A stretch of 64,000 bases of DNA from Dioscorea cayenensis subsp. rotundata (Eukaryota; Streptophyta; Magnoliopsida; Dioscoreales; Dioscoreaceae): NCBI RefSeq assembly GCF_009730915.1, contig NC_052473.1:18930100-18994099 (forward strand). The letters run 5' to 3'. This document shows positions 1 through 12,039 of this stretch, in pieces. The position numbers and the translations under genes were made by a program. The notes below the pieces were generated by a model. That model saw only the letters and a program-made list of their open reading frames with translations, was not told the DNA's origin and searched no databases. Numbering within the stretch: the stretch's first letter is position 1; every line of letters starts with the position of its first letter.

Positions 1-466
1 GAGATTGCCTCAGCAAGCCCAGCAAGTTGACCAACTATCAAAAGTGTCTCTGCCACTGAACCAATTGAACTCTGTCAACAGGCCACAGCAGCAATTGCAA
101 GACAATGGCACACAGCAGAGGCCGCAATTAGTCAATCAAGCATTTCCTTTAAGTCAGACTCAGAATAATGTTATACAATCACAGGTTCTGATCCAGACCC
201 AAGGTCAGCAACAACCATTGAACCAGGGAAGTCAGGCAGTACAAAACAACCTCCAAAATAACCAGCTACAACAACAGCAGCCGCAGCAGCAGCTACAACA
301 GCTGCAGCAACTGCAGCAGCTCCAGCAGAAGCAACAGTTGATGCAGCCTCAGTCACAGCTACAGAATAAGATGCCCGTTCAGCTCGCAAATGTAACCAAC
401 CAGCAGTTGCAGTTACCTGAACATCAAATTCAATTGCAGTTGTTACAAAAGCTCCAGCAGCAGCAA

Positions 467-498
<32 letters not shown>

Positions 499-3032
499 GC
501 AGCATTTGCTCTCAGCACAACCCACTCCGCAGCAGCCTCAATTGCATCAAGTACAAGAGCAACAAAGATCACTTCTAGAAGCACCACAGATTCTATCCAG
601 TCCCAATTCACTTCCTCAGCAACAAACAATACCTCAACAGCTTTCAAAAGGTGCTCCAATTGGTGTGCAATTTACTCAAATGCCTCAACACCAATCACAG
701 CAAAAACTTCAGCAACATCAAGGCCTACTGCCTGATCTGCCAGGGACCATTCTTCCCCCATCCTCAGCCAATCTTCTCCCAGCAACTGGAAACTCTTTGC
801 TAGCAGCTGGAGGAGCGCAATCAGTGCTCACAGATGATGTCCCATCTTGTTCAACCTCACCTTCCACGAACAACTGTGTTGTTATTCCCCAGCAAGTCTT
901 GAATAGAAGCCAACAAAGGAATGCAGTTCCTACAGATAACACCCCTCTACCAGCTGCTACAATCCTGAATCCTTGTCCTCTTGATGTGTTGGCTTCTAGT
1001 CCTAAAGCACACAAGCAGATGTCTAAATCTGAAAGTAACGTGAAGCCATCGATTTCAGTCCCGAAGCTACAAAATCATGGCGTGGTTGCTCCACAGACAT
1101 ATCCAAACAATGGAATTCAGATGGATTATTTGGATACAACCTCCTCAGCTACTTCAGCTTGTCTTTCTCAGGCAGATGGCTCTTTACAGCAAAGTTTTCC
1201 ACTTTCTTCATTTAATCAGACATCAATATTCAGAGATGCGGCCCCAGATAGTGACCTCCACGCCAATGATCTGAGGAATAATCTACTTTTTGGTGTTAAC
1301 ATTGATGGGCCATTAGGAATACCCCTGACTACTGAACCATTGTTGGCAAACAGCATTGATTCAGGAAAGTATCAGGGGCATATGCCTGGAGGCATTATTG
1401 GCAACTATAGCACTTCAAAAGATGCTCAGCAGGAGTTGTCATCATCTATGGTTTCTCAGTCATTTGGGGTTCCAGACATGCCATTCAATTCCATTGATTC
1501 TACAATGAACGAGAGCAGTCTGTTGAACAGAAGTTCTTGGGCACTGGCGCCTCAATATCAGCGCCGGACGTACACCAAGGTTTGTTATTTAAACTGGACA
1601 ACTTTGAAATGTTTTATCTTGAATATGTTGGTTTCAGATAAGAAAAATGCCTGCCATGATTTTATAAAATGGCTTTTATATGCATGCCTATTTCTGGATT
1701 CATATGCTGAAGATTTCAGTAATGTTTGTGAAGTATTAATAGGGTTAAGTTCATCTTATGGTGTTTTGAAGATCACTATTCTAATTTAGCTCGAGCCCAT
1801 GTAATGTTAGGAGTCGAGAACAAGCCTTCTGACAACAATTGAGGAAACTGTGCTATAAAATAATTGCACCTTAATCTTACCAATTGTGTTGCTAGTCATG
1901 CTAAGGTGGCTGATATGTCATAATGTTATATGAATAACTTGAAACTGAACCGCAGATTAAAACTAATACCTGTTAAAGTGACATTAAAATAAATTTTGCA
2001 AACGAGTAAATAACAGGTGCCATTCTTTGTTTCAGAATGGATGTAAATGTGTTCCTGTATGACCAAGAAACAGTATGGTTTTGTGTATTATGTGTTAACT
2101 ACAGCACATTGCATCCCCATTCACAAAGTATTTACTGCTAGATCTTTAAGGTTATCTGATTAAACTGCTGAAATTTTTGTGTGTTCAAGAATTGCCTTTT
2201 ATTTTTACAATTGCTTAACTTCACTACCATCCTTCCCAAATTTTCATGCACCTTCTATGTCTAGGTGTACAAACGTGGAGCCGTCGGTAGATCAATAGAC
2301 ATCACTCGCTACTCAGGCTATGATGATCTGAAACGGGACCTTGCTAGAATGTTCAGCATAGAAGGACAACTTGAAGACCGGCAAAGGATTGGCTGGAAGT
2401 TAGTATATGTGGACCATGAGAGTGATGTTCTTCTTGTTGGTGATGACCCTTGGGAGTAAGTGCCAATATCCTTGGTTATACAGAAGCTACTTTCTCTTTA
2501 TTGCAGTTCACATAGGATCAAACATATCGTTTTATGTAATAAAATGCCGAGAGTTTAACATATATAGTGCCCAGACAAAATACAACAAAAGGAAGTGTTC
2601 AAGACAATTAAAAACATAAATAACAATGGAAAACAAGTAAAAGATGATCTAATTTAAAGATTAAACTTAGAACTTGACCGAACTTCTAGGATACATAAAC
2701 ATGATACACACTAAAGTGATTTAGTTTTTCATTTGTCCATTCAAAATTCCGTCTTGCATTGGGATGAAATGAGTCATGTGTACTCAAGTCTTCTGGTGGT
2801 TTATTTATCAAGAACACTCAAAATGTGCAGGGAATTTGTGAGCTGTGTCCGGTGTATCAGGATACTATCCCCGCAAGAGGTGCAACAGATGAGCTTAGAT
2901 GGTGATCTAGGGAACAACATCCTTTCTAATCAGGCCTGTAGCAGCTCAGATGGTGGAAATCCATGGAAGGGCCAGTGTGACCAGAACTCTGGCAACCACC
3001 TTTCCGCTGGCTCATTTGGCCACTTGGAATGA
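1..3032 (+). CDS. Auxin response factor, ARF7/ARF19 clade (5' part outside window)
   Basis: Nuclear transcription activator of auxin-responsive genes. Exons 1-1579, 2265-2455 and 2831-3032 join in frame across GT/AG introns and give about 656 residues, open at the left edge, so the B3 DNA-binding domain lies outside. Residues 1-260 are a glutamine-rich activation region with a 16-Q run, followed by a Ser/Asn/Leu-rich stretch. The last ~135 residues are the PB1 domain: it opens with [18 protein letters not shown] (basic face with the conserved Lys) and carries the acidic OPCA face (VYVDHESD, then GDDPWEEF across the exon 2/3 junction). The Q-rich middle marks an activator. The PB1 domain is where Aux/IAA repressors and other ARFs bind. 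The C-terminal tail ([20 protein letters not shown]) is the ARF7/19 type. Family sure; which of the two paralogues is not decidable here. Confidence 0.93.
455..502 (+). repeat. CAG/CAA repeat coding a 16-glutamine run
   Basis: Sixteen consecutive Gln codons, mixed CAG and CAA, inside the ARF activation region. The mixture of the two codons suggests protein-level selection for glutamine rather than pure CAG slippage. Such runs are commonly length-polymorphic. Confidence 0.95.
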
Positions 3033-3509
3033 CCATCCTTTGGTGGTGACCAACAAAATTGATCTCCTTAGGTTAAATGTTTAGTGTGGCTGGCCGTCCT
3101 CCCTGTCAACTGTTGATGATTCAAGGATGATAGCCAACCTCAGCTAAAGCTGAGCCCTACTGCCACATTTGAGAACAAAGCAGTGCAACTGCAAAATAGT
3201 ATTGGCTTGTTTGATAGTTCTTGTATGATTATTTGGGCAATAGGAGTTAAATAGTTGGTGATGAAACATACTGTTGATAGGTAAATCAGGTGCGCTTATA
3301 GAATGCCTCTGATGATGTTTACGGCCGGTCTCTTTTTAGTTAATACTGTGTTGACTGTAAGGAAGCCAAAGCAGTGTAAGAGTTCTCTAATGTCTATATG
3401 TCCAGCTTATCTATTCAAACTCTTTGTTATGACACTGACTTCATGAGTTTGGGAATGCGAGAATAGAATGAAACAAGCTATTTGTCTACAGGTTCTTTGG
3501 TTCCATGTA
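3033..3509 (+). other. ARF 3' UTR and flank up to the gap
   Basis: No coding potential. The sequence follows the ARF stop directly, in the same orientation, and is probably its 3' untranslated region. The 3' end cannot be placed because of the gap that follows. Confidence 0.6.
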
Positions 3510-4509
3510 NNNNNNNNNNNNNNNNNNNNNNNNNNNNNNNNNNNNNNNNNNNNNNNNNNNNNNNNNNNNNNNNNNNNNNNNNNNNNNNNNNNNNNNNNNN
3601 NNNNNNNNNNNNNNNNNNNNNNNNNNNNNNNNNNNNNNNNNNNNNNNNNNNNNNNNNNNNNNNNNNNNNNNNNNNNNNNNNNNNNNNNNNNNNNNNNNNN
3701 NNNNNNNNNNNNNNNNNNNNNNNNNNNNNNNNNNNNNNNNNNNNNNNNNNNNNNNNNNNNNNNNNNNNNNNNNNNNNNNNNNNNNNNNNNNNNNNNNNNN
3801 NNNNNNNNNNNNNNNNNNNNNNNNNNNNNNNNNNNNNNNNNNNNNNNNNNNNNNNNNNNNNNNNNNNNNNNNNNNNNNNNNNNNNNNNNNNNNNNNNNNN
3901 NNNNNNNNNNNNNNNNNNNNNNNNNNNNNNNNNNNNNNNNNNNNNNNNNNNNNNNNNNNNNNNNNNNNNNNNNNNNNNNNNNNNNNNNNNNNNNNNNNNN
4001 NNNNNNNNNNNNNNNNNNNNNNNNNNNNNNNNNNNNNNNNNNNNNNNNNNNNNNNNNNNNNNNNNNNNNNNNNNNNNNNNNNNNNNNNNNNNNNNNNNNN
4101 NNNNNNNNNNNNNNNNNNNNNNNNNNNNNNNNNNNNNNNNNNNNNNNNNNNNNNNNNNNNNNNNNNNNNNNNNNNNNNNNNNNNNNNNNNNNNNNNNNNN
4201 NNNNNNNNNNNNNNNNNNNNNNNNNNNNNNNNNNNNNNNNNNNNNNNNNNNNNNNNNNNNNNNNNNNNNNNNNNNNNNNNNNNNNNNNNNNNNNNNNNNN
4301 NNNNNNNNNNNNNNNNNNNNNNNNNNNNNNNNNNNNNNNNNNNNNNNNNNNNNNNNNNNNNNNNNNNNNNNNNNNNNNNNNNNNNNNNNNNNNNNNNNNN
4401 NNNNNNNNNNNNNNNNNNNNNNNNNNNNNNNNNNNNNNNNNNNNNNNNNNNNNNNNNNNNNNNNNNNNNNNNNNNNNNNNNNNNNNNNNNNNNNNNNNNN
4501 NNNNNNNNN
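3510..4509. other. Assembly gap, exactly 1000 N
   Basis: A run of 1000 N. The round number suggests a placeholder of unknown true length. It separates the ARF gene from the repeat block, so their real distance and even their adjacency are not proven. Confidence 0.98.
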
Positions 4510-5150
4510 TAAAACTAGCTCAAACACTTAATTAACACCATTTTTGTCATTTTTTATTTTATTACAAAATGAATATTGTTGTTGTTTAATAGATCCAATA
4601 AATAATCTAATTTTCTTTTTTTACTTATATATATTGTGTGCAGATTTACATGTGTTTCTTAGTCATTTGGTCTAATCTCAATGTACAACTTGTTAGTTTT
4701 ATGCCATCTCTAATAATACATATGGTCATATATCATTGTACAATTAGGCAGTTACATGTCATCCTTGCTGATGTATGAAGTCGGGTATTCTAATGATGTG
4801 GACACTTTAGTATTAAAATTTCCAACACCAGTTAAACACATAAAAATGGTTTTTGTTATCTTTATTTATTGTACATAAATCTTTTTATTTCTTATTTGAC
4901 AAACAAGTCATACTCTAATACTCTAATTCTCTCTCTACATTGTGTATAACTTATTAGCATATGACACCATCTCCGCTAATAAATACAGTCATATACCTAT
5001 ATAAACCCTTTCGGTTGCATGTCATCTCAACTCTAGTATAAAAAGTGTCACTCAATCTATTACTGTCTATTGTTAATTTATAAAACTGGACATTCACAAC
5101 AATTTTCATTTATGTCCTTACAGTTTGAAGCTTCCCTCTATCATGTACAA
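4510..5150. repeat. Degenerate ~0.4 kb tandem repeat, first visible stretch
   Basis: AT-rich and non-coding. It carries the same recurring landmarks found at 7050-9110, 11400-12039, 19590-20760, 25790-26050 and 30031-31700: an ACTTGTTAG/GG plus TT-ATGCCATCTC block, TATTCAATCTATTAATG, and CTAATGGTGTGGACACTTTA followed by TTGAAAATTTC. It aligns by eye with 8397-9110, so it is part of the duplicated unit. Confidence 0.7.
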
Positions 5151-5993
5151 GTTTTTACAATGAACTTCTTTTTGGAGAAAGGATTTTTTTATTTTGGTTA
5201 AATCAAAACTTCTTTATAAACTCTCCAGTGAAGAATCCTACCGCAATGGGTAAAGTTTGGCTAGATTTTGGAGCAAATGGTGCAGTTTGCCCTGAACCTT
5301 ATAGCATCAAATCTTACTTTTTTATACATCTCTAGTATCGTAACAAGACCTAATTTATATTTTTCATATAATAGCTATTTAGAAATAAATTTTTATTTTT
5401 GGCAATGTTATTTTTAGAAAAAATAAATATTTTCCCCCAAAATAATTGGGTTTACATAAACACGAATCTAGTCATATTCATAAATGTCGAGTTTAGTGAA
5501 AATTTATTGTCATATTTGCATTATACATCATTATTTTTTTAACAATATTTTACATTATTATGAATTTATAATAATTACATTTAAAAATAAAAAATGGTCT
5601 AAATATGAATTCTCAGCAGAACATTTAAAAAAAATGTGACTATTAATATACAAACAAAACTGAAACTCAAATGAAAAAATACTTGTTGTTAAACAAATAT
5701 TAATGACCATTAAGGAATTATAAGAAAATAGATTTAGCTCAACCCTACAAAAGCCCAAATCAAAGAAAAAACATAAAATAACATCTTAAGCAAATAATTC
5801 AAAAAATTAAGTAAATAAAAAGAGAGAATATATATAACAAAAAAAAAAGTTTTATTCCTGTAACCATTAAACCATAAGACAAACCCAAATGACTCTAATC
5901 ACCATTGATGGAATCATGGGCGACTACATCCGAAGTTAATTAAAAACAAAAGAAATACAAAAAGAAGCAAACATCAAATCTCACTCTAACAAC

Positions 5994-6040
<47 letters not shown>

Positions 6041-6070
6041 TTTCCTTATTAGCAATAATAAACACTAACC
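5150..6070. other. 3' flank of MADS copy 1, duplicated with copies 2 and 3
   Basis: AT-rich non-coding DNA that is nearly the same at 9170-10093 and, more diverged, at 24117-24853. Shared landmarks include GGTTAAATCAAAACTTCTTT, TAGTATCGTAACAAGACC and CAAAATAATTGGGTTTACAT. It ends in a long CT run at 5998-6034. Confidence 0.75.
5998..6034. repeat. (CT)n microsatellite
   Basis: A pure CT run just 3' of MADS copy 1. The same run sits at the same place beside copy 2 (10015-10053) and is absent beside copy 3. Confidence 0.95.
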
Positions 6071-6730
6071 CTAATCAAGGAAAATCCCATCAAACCATGC
6101 AATGTTATCATCATCACCATCATCAGGATTAACATTCCCACAAGAAGGTTGGTCAGACTGCTCCCCTATAATAACACCCTGCTCATTGAAACCCAAGCAC
6201 CAACCATGCATTCTAGCTGCACTTGTGGTCGATGATCCTTCTCCATTGGCAGCTATTTCAGCCTTCTTCTTCGCCACCTTCTCTTTCACCAACTTCAACT
6301 TGTTATCCACCAACCAACTTAAGTGTGACATTGTTTCAAGATCAAGCCTGCTGAGATCTTTCGCATCAAGACACTGCCCCAGCAACACTATATTCTCAAG
6401 CTCTTTGTTCTCCTTCTCTTGCTTAAGAGCCTATTCTTCGAGTTTCATGTTTTGTTGTTGAAGAAAACTCACCTAATTCACCATTTTCTTTCTTCTCCCC
6501 AGCTCCGGTTCTTGCATGAACGGGACCAAAACATCTATCGGGTTTAGTGTTAATGACCAGACTTCCAGCACCGTACCACGGCAAGGATAAATAATTGCAC
6601 AAGCTTTTACATCACACAGTGTGCTTAGATCTTTCACCTTCTTCAAGAGACCATTCTTCCTTTTCTTGTATGTTGCGTTCCTTGCGGCTGCCTTCTCGAT
6701 CCATGCAAGCTTCACCTTCACCCTTCCCAT
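6071..6730 (-). pseudogene. Type I MADS-box gene copy 1 (AGL80-like), interrupted by two stop codons
   Basis: A single-exon type I (M-gamma) MADS gene of 219 codons counted from MGRVKVKLAWIEK. The MADS domain (residues ~1-60, with TYKKRKNGLLKK and LCDVKACAIIYP) is open, but two in-frame TAG codons follow: at 6473-6475, where the sister copies have CAG (KKMVN then Q), and at 6431-6433. No frameshift is seen and the reading frame runs on to IAWFDGIFLD. As it stands only the MADS domain and a short tail, about 85 residues, could be made. An upstream in-frame ATG exists, but the family starts at MGR/MAR. The upstream TATA-like element reads TACATAAA rather than the TATATAAA of copy 3. Probably a dead gene; a truncated DNA-binding peptide cannot be excluded. 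Confidence 0.85.
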
Positions 6731-7049
6731 GGTAATGTTGATGTTGGTGTTTTTGCTTTGGAGGGGATGAGCTTCTTGGGGGCATTTGCATGAGTTTATG
6801 TAGAGTGGAGAGTGAGAGGGCATTAAGTGAAATAGTAAATGCTGAGAAAGAGGTTTATTGGCATTATATGACATATTTAATAAGCATAATGAAGCATATT
6901 TATGATAAAATTAAGGTTCTTTGTTTAGGGTTTAAGGTTTAGGGTTCAGATGGTAATTTTCTAGATTCACAAATCATGTTTCCTTTTCAATTTGGTAAGA
7001 GTATTAGGAAAGATTTTACTTTGGTGTATAATTATACACTTAGGCTCAT
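6731..7049. other. 5' flank of MADS copy 1
   Basis: Promoter-side sequence, nearly identical to 11092-11400. The TATA-like octamer is at 6795-6802 (minus-strand reading TACATAAA). No other gene is visible. Confidence 0.6.
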
Positions 7050-9110
7050 GGCATGTATCCTAATGGTGTTTACTAGTAGCTCAACAAATTTCTGACACAA
7101 GCTCATACCCTTAACTTTAATATATTTTATTTTTATTTTATCATGCTGAATCAAACATATTTTAATTTTGTTGTTTGATAAACACTATCTCTTATTGTCC
7201 TTTTCTTTTATTATTATTATTGGCACATTTACATGTGTTTCTTTTGTCGTTAGGTCTTTTGTTTGTATACAATATACAATTTGTTGGTTTTGTGCCATCT
7301 TGATCTATTAATAAATGTAGTCGTATCTCTGCATACAACTTGTCAGTTATCCATTATTTCTGTTAAAATATATGGTTAATATTTAACCTATTAATGGCCT
7401 TCATTGACATACAACTTCTTACGTACATGTTCACTCTTTCAAGATATCATAATTATTTACGTATGCCCTTTTTGTTACGATGATTATTGCCTAAAGGCTA
7501 ATGTGTGTCCTAATGGGTGCGAACACTTTATTACTATTTATGTATTGAAGATTTCCGACATCAATTCAAACACTTAACACTAATTTTTATTATTTTTTTA
7601 TTTTATTATGGATACTTAAAGGGAGCTCTTTGGTGTTTCATAAACACCATATACACTCTGATTTCCCTTTTGTTTTTATATATTGTCTGCATAGTTACAT
7701 GTATGTCTTTGTTATTTGGTCATTGTCGGTATACAACTTTTTGATTTTTTGTCATTCTTGCTAATATATGAGGTCATATATATCTATATATTTGTCGGTC
7801 ACATGCCATCTCCACTAATTTGTATGATTGTTAAATCTATTAATACCAGTTATTGAAATGCAACTTAATTTTGGTGTGCATGTTCCGTCCTTGAACACAT
7901 CCTTATTTACATGTAGCTTTTCTCCTACTATCATTATCCTTTTAGCCTAATGGGTATCCTAATGAATGTGGAAACTTTCTTACTATTAATGTGCCAAAAA
8001 GTTTTGACACCACTTTAAACACAAAATCTTTTGATTTTTACTTTATTGTGCATACTTAACATATTTTTTTTTATTAGATATACACCATGCATACCTTAAT
8101 TTCCTTATTTCTTTTTTTATATTATGTGTGTGTTTCTTTGTTGTTGGGTCATATATTTGTACATAAATTGTGAGTTTCATGGCATCTCTACTAATATGTA
8201 ATGTTGTATATTGATATATAACTTGTTGGTTACTTGTCGCCTTTGCTAATATTTAACTTATGGCGTACATGTTCAGTCTCTTACCACTTCTTTATTTGCA
8301 TGTAGCCTTCTGTTGCCATCATCATTTGCTTAAGGCGGATTTGCATCCTAGCTAGTGGAGTAGAGACTCTGTTACCATTTGTGAATTGAAGTTCCCTAAA
8401 ACTAGCTCCAACATTTAACACCATTTTTGTTATTTTTTATTTTATTGCAAAACAAATTTTGTTGTTGTTTAATAGATCCAATAAATAACCTAATTTCCTT
8501 TTTTTATTTATATAAATTGTGTGCAAATTTACATGTGTTTCTTTGTCATTTGGTATAATCTCAATGCAGAACTTGTTAGTTTTATGCCATCTCTAATAAT
8601 ACATATGGTTATATATCATTATACAACTAGTCGGTTACATGTCCCTAGTGATGTATGCAGTAATTTAATTTCTTAACACCCATTATTTATGTGCAACTTT
8701 TGCTTTATATGTTCGTTCCTTTAACACCACATTATTTACATATAGCTTTTCTGATGTCATCATATATTAATCCTTAGGACTGACGTGCATTCTAATGATG
8801 TGAACACTTTACTATCAAAATTTCCAACACTAGTTAAACACATAACAATGATTTTTGTTATTTTCATTTTATTGTACATAGTTAAATCCTTTTCTTTGTT
8901 ATTTGACAAACACATCATACTCTAATACTCTAATTCTATATATATATATATATATATGTACACATTGTGTACAACTTATCAACATATGAAACCATGTCCA
9001 CTAATACATACAGTCATATATATACTTATATAAAGCCTGTCGATTGTATGCCATCTCAACTCCAATATATAGAGGGTTATTCAATCTATTACTGTCTATT
9101 GTTAATTTAT
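7050..9110. repeat. Tandem array of ~0.4-0.46 kb degenerate repeats (about five units)
   Basis: The landmark CCTAATGG/TGTGGACACTTTATTACTATT recurs near 7052, 7509, 7946, 8348 and 8790, giving periods of roughly 400-460 bases. Between the landmarks the order of blocks is constant: a TTCCGACATCAATTCAAACACTTAACAC block, a TTTATT-rich stretch, ATTGTGTGCACATTTACATG, CATATGTCTGTATACAACTTGTTGG, CATGCCATCTCTACTAATAT, then TATTTACATATAGCCTTT. No ORF is conserved. I know of no family name for it. Confidence 0.75.
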
Positions 9111-10011
9111 AAAACTGGACATTCACAACAACTGTCTTTTATGTGCTTATCGTGTTAAGCATCCCTCTATCATGTATAAGTTCTTTCAGTAAACTTCTTC
9201 TTAGAGTAAGGACTTCTTTTTATTTTGGTTAAATCAAAACTTCTTTCTAAGCTCTCTGGTGAAGAATCTTACCACAACGGGTAAAGTTTGGCTAGATTTT
9301 GGAGCAAAGGTTGCAGTGTGTCTTGAACCTTATAGCATCAGATCTTACTTTATTATACATCTCTAGTATCGTAACAAGACCTAATTTATATTTTTCATAT
9401 CATTGCTATTTAGAAATAAATTTTTATTTTTGGCGATGTTATTTTTAGAAAAAACAAATGTTTTCCCCCAAAATAATTGGGTTTACATAAACACAAATCT
9501 ATTCATATTCATGAATGTCAAGTTTGGTGCGAATTTATTGTCATATTTGCATTATATATCATTATTTTTTAAAAATATTTTACATTCTTATGCATTTATC
9601 ATAATTTAATATAAAAATAAAAAATGGCCTAAATATGAATTTTCAACACAACATTTAAAAAAATGTGACTATCAATATGCAAACAAAACTGAAACTCAAA
9701 TGAAAAAAATACTAATGTTATTGGACAAATATTAATGACCATTAAGGAATTATAAGAAAATAGATTTAGCTCATCCCACAAAAGTCCAAATCAAAGAAAA
9801 AATATAAAATAACATCTTAAGCAAATAATTCATAAAATTAAGTAAATAAAAAGAGAGAATAGATATAACAAAAAACAAGTTTTATTCCTATAACCATTCA
9901 ACCAAAAGACAAACCCAAACTGATAGAATCATGGGCGACTACATACGAAGTTAATTAAAAACAAAAGAAACACAAAAAGAAGCAAACATCAAATATCACT
10001 CTAACAACAAC

Positions 10012-10014
<3 letters not shown>

Positions 10015-10053
<39 letters not shown>
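10015..10053. repeat. (CT)n microsatellite beside MADS copy 2
   Basis: Same position relative to the gene as the run at 5998-6034, showing that it was present before the two copies separated. Confidence 0.95.
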
Positions 10054-10058
<5 letters not shown>

Positions 10059-10093
10059 ACTCTTCTCCTTATTGCCAATAATAAACACTAACC

Positions 10094-11091
10094 CTAATCT
10101 AGGAAAATCCCATCAAACCATGCAATGTTATCATCATCCCCATCATCATCATTATTAATATTTCCACAAGAAGGTTGGTCAGACTGCTCCCCTATAATTG
10201 TTGAAATGTCCAAAAGGTAGACCTTAAGTAGCTACACTAGTTGTGCATGCATGGCTTATACGTTAACAGGGTTTAGTCTTATCTCTGTTATGTTGAGTCA
10301 ACTATCCTAGACTTAAACCAATATCATGTTTTATTAAGAAGGTGTTTGTACTGTTTAAGTTATCACGTGGGTTATGAGTTGGCTTTGCATTAATTGGCCA
10401 CCTCCATATATGTATGCTGAATGGGGTGAATGAGAGTCAGATCCTTTTTGGAATCTCATGCTAAGAGCCTGGAACTAAGTGCCTTGTCTTCTCTTGCTCA
10501 TATATTATTTTCCACTTCACTACAAACAATAATAACACCTTGCTCATTGTAACCCAAGCACCAACCATGCATCCCAACTGCACTTGCAGTTGATGATCAT
10601 TCTCCATTTGCAACCATTTTAGCCTTCTTCTTCACCACCTTCTCTTTCACAAAATTCAACTTGTTATCCACCAACCAACTCAAGCTAAATATTGTTTCAA
10701 GATCAAGCACACTAATATCTTTCCCCTCAAGGCACTACCCCAGAATCACTATATTCTTAAGCTCTTTGTTCTCCTTCTCTTGCTTAAGAGCATGTTCTTC
10801 AAGTTTCATGTTTTGTTGTTGAAGAAAACTCACCTGATTCACCATCTTCTTTCTTCTTTCTAGCTCAGATTCTTGCATGAACGGCACCAAAACGTCCATC
10901 GGGTTAGGTGTCGATGACCAGACTTCCGGTACCGTACCACCGCAAGGGTAAATAATTCCACAAGCTTTTACATCACACAGTGTGCTTAGATCTTTCACCT
11001 TCTTCAAGAGACCGTTCTTCCTTTTCTTGTATGTTACATTCCTTGGGGCTGCCTTCTCGATCCATGCAAGCTTCACCTTCGCCCTTCCCAT
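10094..11091 (-). pseudogene. Type I MADS-box gene copy 2, two stop codons and an LTR insertion
   Basis: Sister of copy 1 over its whole length. The MADS domain (MGRAKVKLAWIEKAAPRN, KKRKNGLLKKVKD) and coiled coil (FLQQQNMKLEEHALKQEK) are open. In-frame stops follow at 10735-10737 (CAG to TAG after IVILG) and 10597-10599 (GGA to TGA after NGE). The C-terminal coding part is then split by a 330-base solo LTR at 10199-10528; the tail resumes as IAWFDGIFLD at its far side. The stops differ from those of copy 1, so the two copies died separately. The TATA-like element at 11155-11162 is TACATAAA, as in copy 1. Confidence 0.88.
10199..10528. mobile_element. Solo LTR, probably Copia-like, with 5-bp target duplication
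   Basis: Begins TGTTGAAATGTCC and ends CACTACAAACA, the TG...CA ends of an LTR. It is flanked by ATAAT at 10194-10198 and 10529-10533. Copy 1 of the MADS gene shows the empty site (CCCCTATAATAACACC), so the insertion and its target duplication are directly visible. The length of 330 bases and the TGTTGAA start fit small Copia LTRs; family assignment is inference. No internal region remains. Confidence 0.88.
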
Positions 11092-12039
11092 GGTAGTGTT
11101 GATGTTGGTGTTTTTGCTTTGGAGGGCATGAGCTTCTTGGGGGCATTTGCATGAGTTTATGTAGAGTGGAGAGTGAGAGGGCATTAAATGAAATAGTAAA
11201 TGCTGAGAAAGAGGTTTATTGTCATTATATGACATATTTAATAAGCATAATGAAGCATATTTATGATGAAATTAAGGTTCTTTGTTTAGGGTTTAGGGTT
11301 CAGATGGTAATTTGCTGGATTCACAACTCATGTTTCCTTTTCAATTTGGTGAGAGTATTAGGAAAGATTTTACTTTGGTGTATCATTATACACTTGGGCT
11401 CATGGCATGTATCCTAATGGTGTTTACTAGTAGCTTAACAAATTTCTGACACAAGCTCATACCCTTAACTTTAACATATTTTATTTTTATTTTATCATGC
11501 AGAATCAAACATATTTTAATTTTTTGTTGTTTGATAAACACTATCTCTTAATGTCCTTTTCTTTTATTATTATTATTGGCATATTTACATGTGTTTTCTT
11601 TTGTCGTTAGGTCTTTTGTCTGTATACAATATACAATTTGTCGGTTCGTGCCATTTAGATCTATTAATATATGTAGTCGTATCTCTGCATACAACTTGTT
11701 AGTTATCCATTATTTCTGCTAATATATATGGTTAATATTTAACCTATTAATGGCCATCGATGACATACAACTTTTGACGTACATTTTCACTCTTTCAAGA
11801 TATCATAATTATTTACATATGCCCTTTTCGTTACCATCATTATTCTCTAAAGGCTAACATGTGGCCTAATTGGTAACACTTTATTACTATTTATGAATTG
11901 AAGGTTTCCGACATCAATTCAAACACTTAACACAAAATTTTCTTATTTTTGTATTTTATTATGGATACTCTTTGGTGTTTCATACACACTATATAACTCT
12001 AATTTCCCTTTTTTATATATAATAAATTCATTCGCATAG
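11092..12039. repeat. 5' flank of MADS copy 2 and about 1.5 tandem-repeat units
   Basis: Matches 6731-7690 closely. The similarity to copy 1 stops at TCGCATAG (ending 12039), immediately before the geminivirus-like block. Confidence 0.75.

Noticed and set aside
171-659. Minus-strand open frame rich in Ala/Val opposite the ARF glutamine region
   Set aside because: It is the complement of CAG/CAA repeats, which read as Leu, Ala or Val runs; the plus strand carries the recognised ARF.
3468-4535. Long open frames on both strands
   Set aside because: They consist of the N gap.
6102-6461. Plus-strand open frame opposite MADS copy 1 (and similar at 24885-25339)
   Set aside because: Complement of the coiled-coil and acidic tail of the MADS gene; no family resemblance.
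11151-11417. Plus-strand open frame upstream of MADS copy 2
   Set aside because: Lies in the promoter side; the matching regions of copies 1 and 3 do not keep it open.
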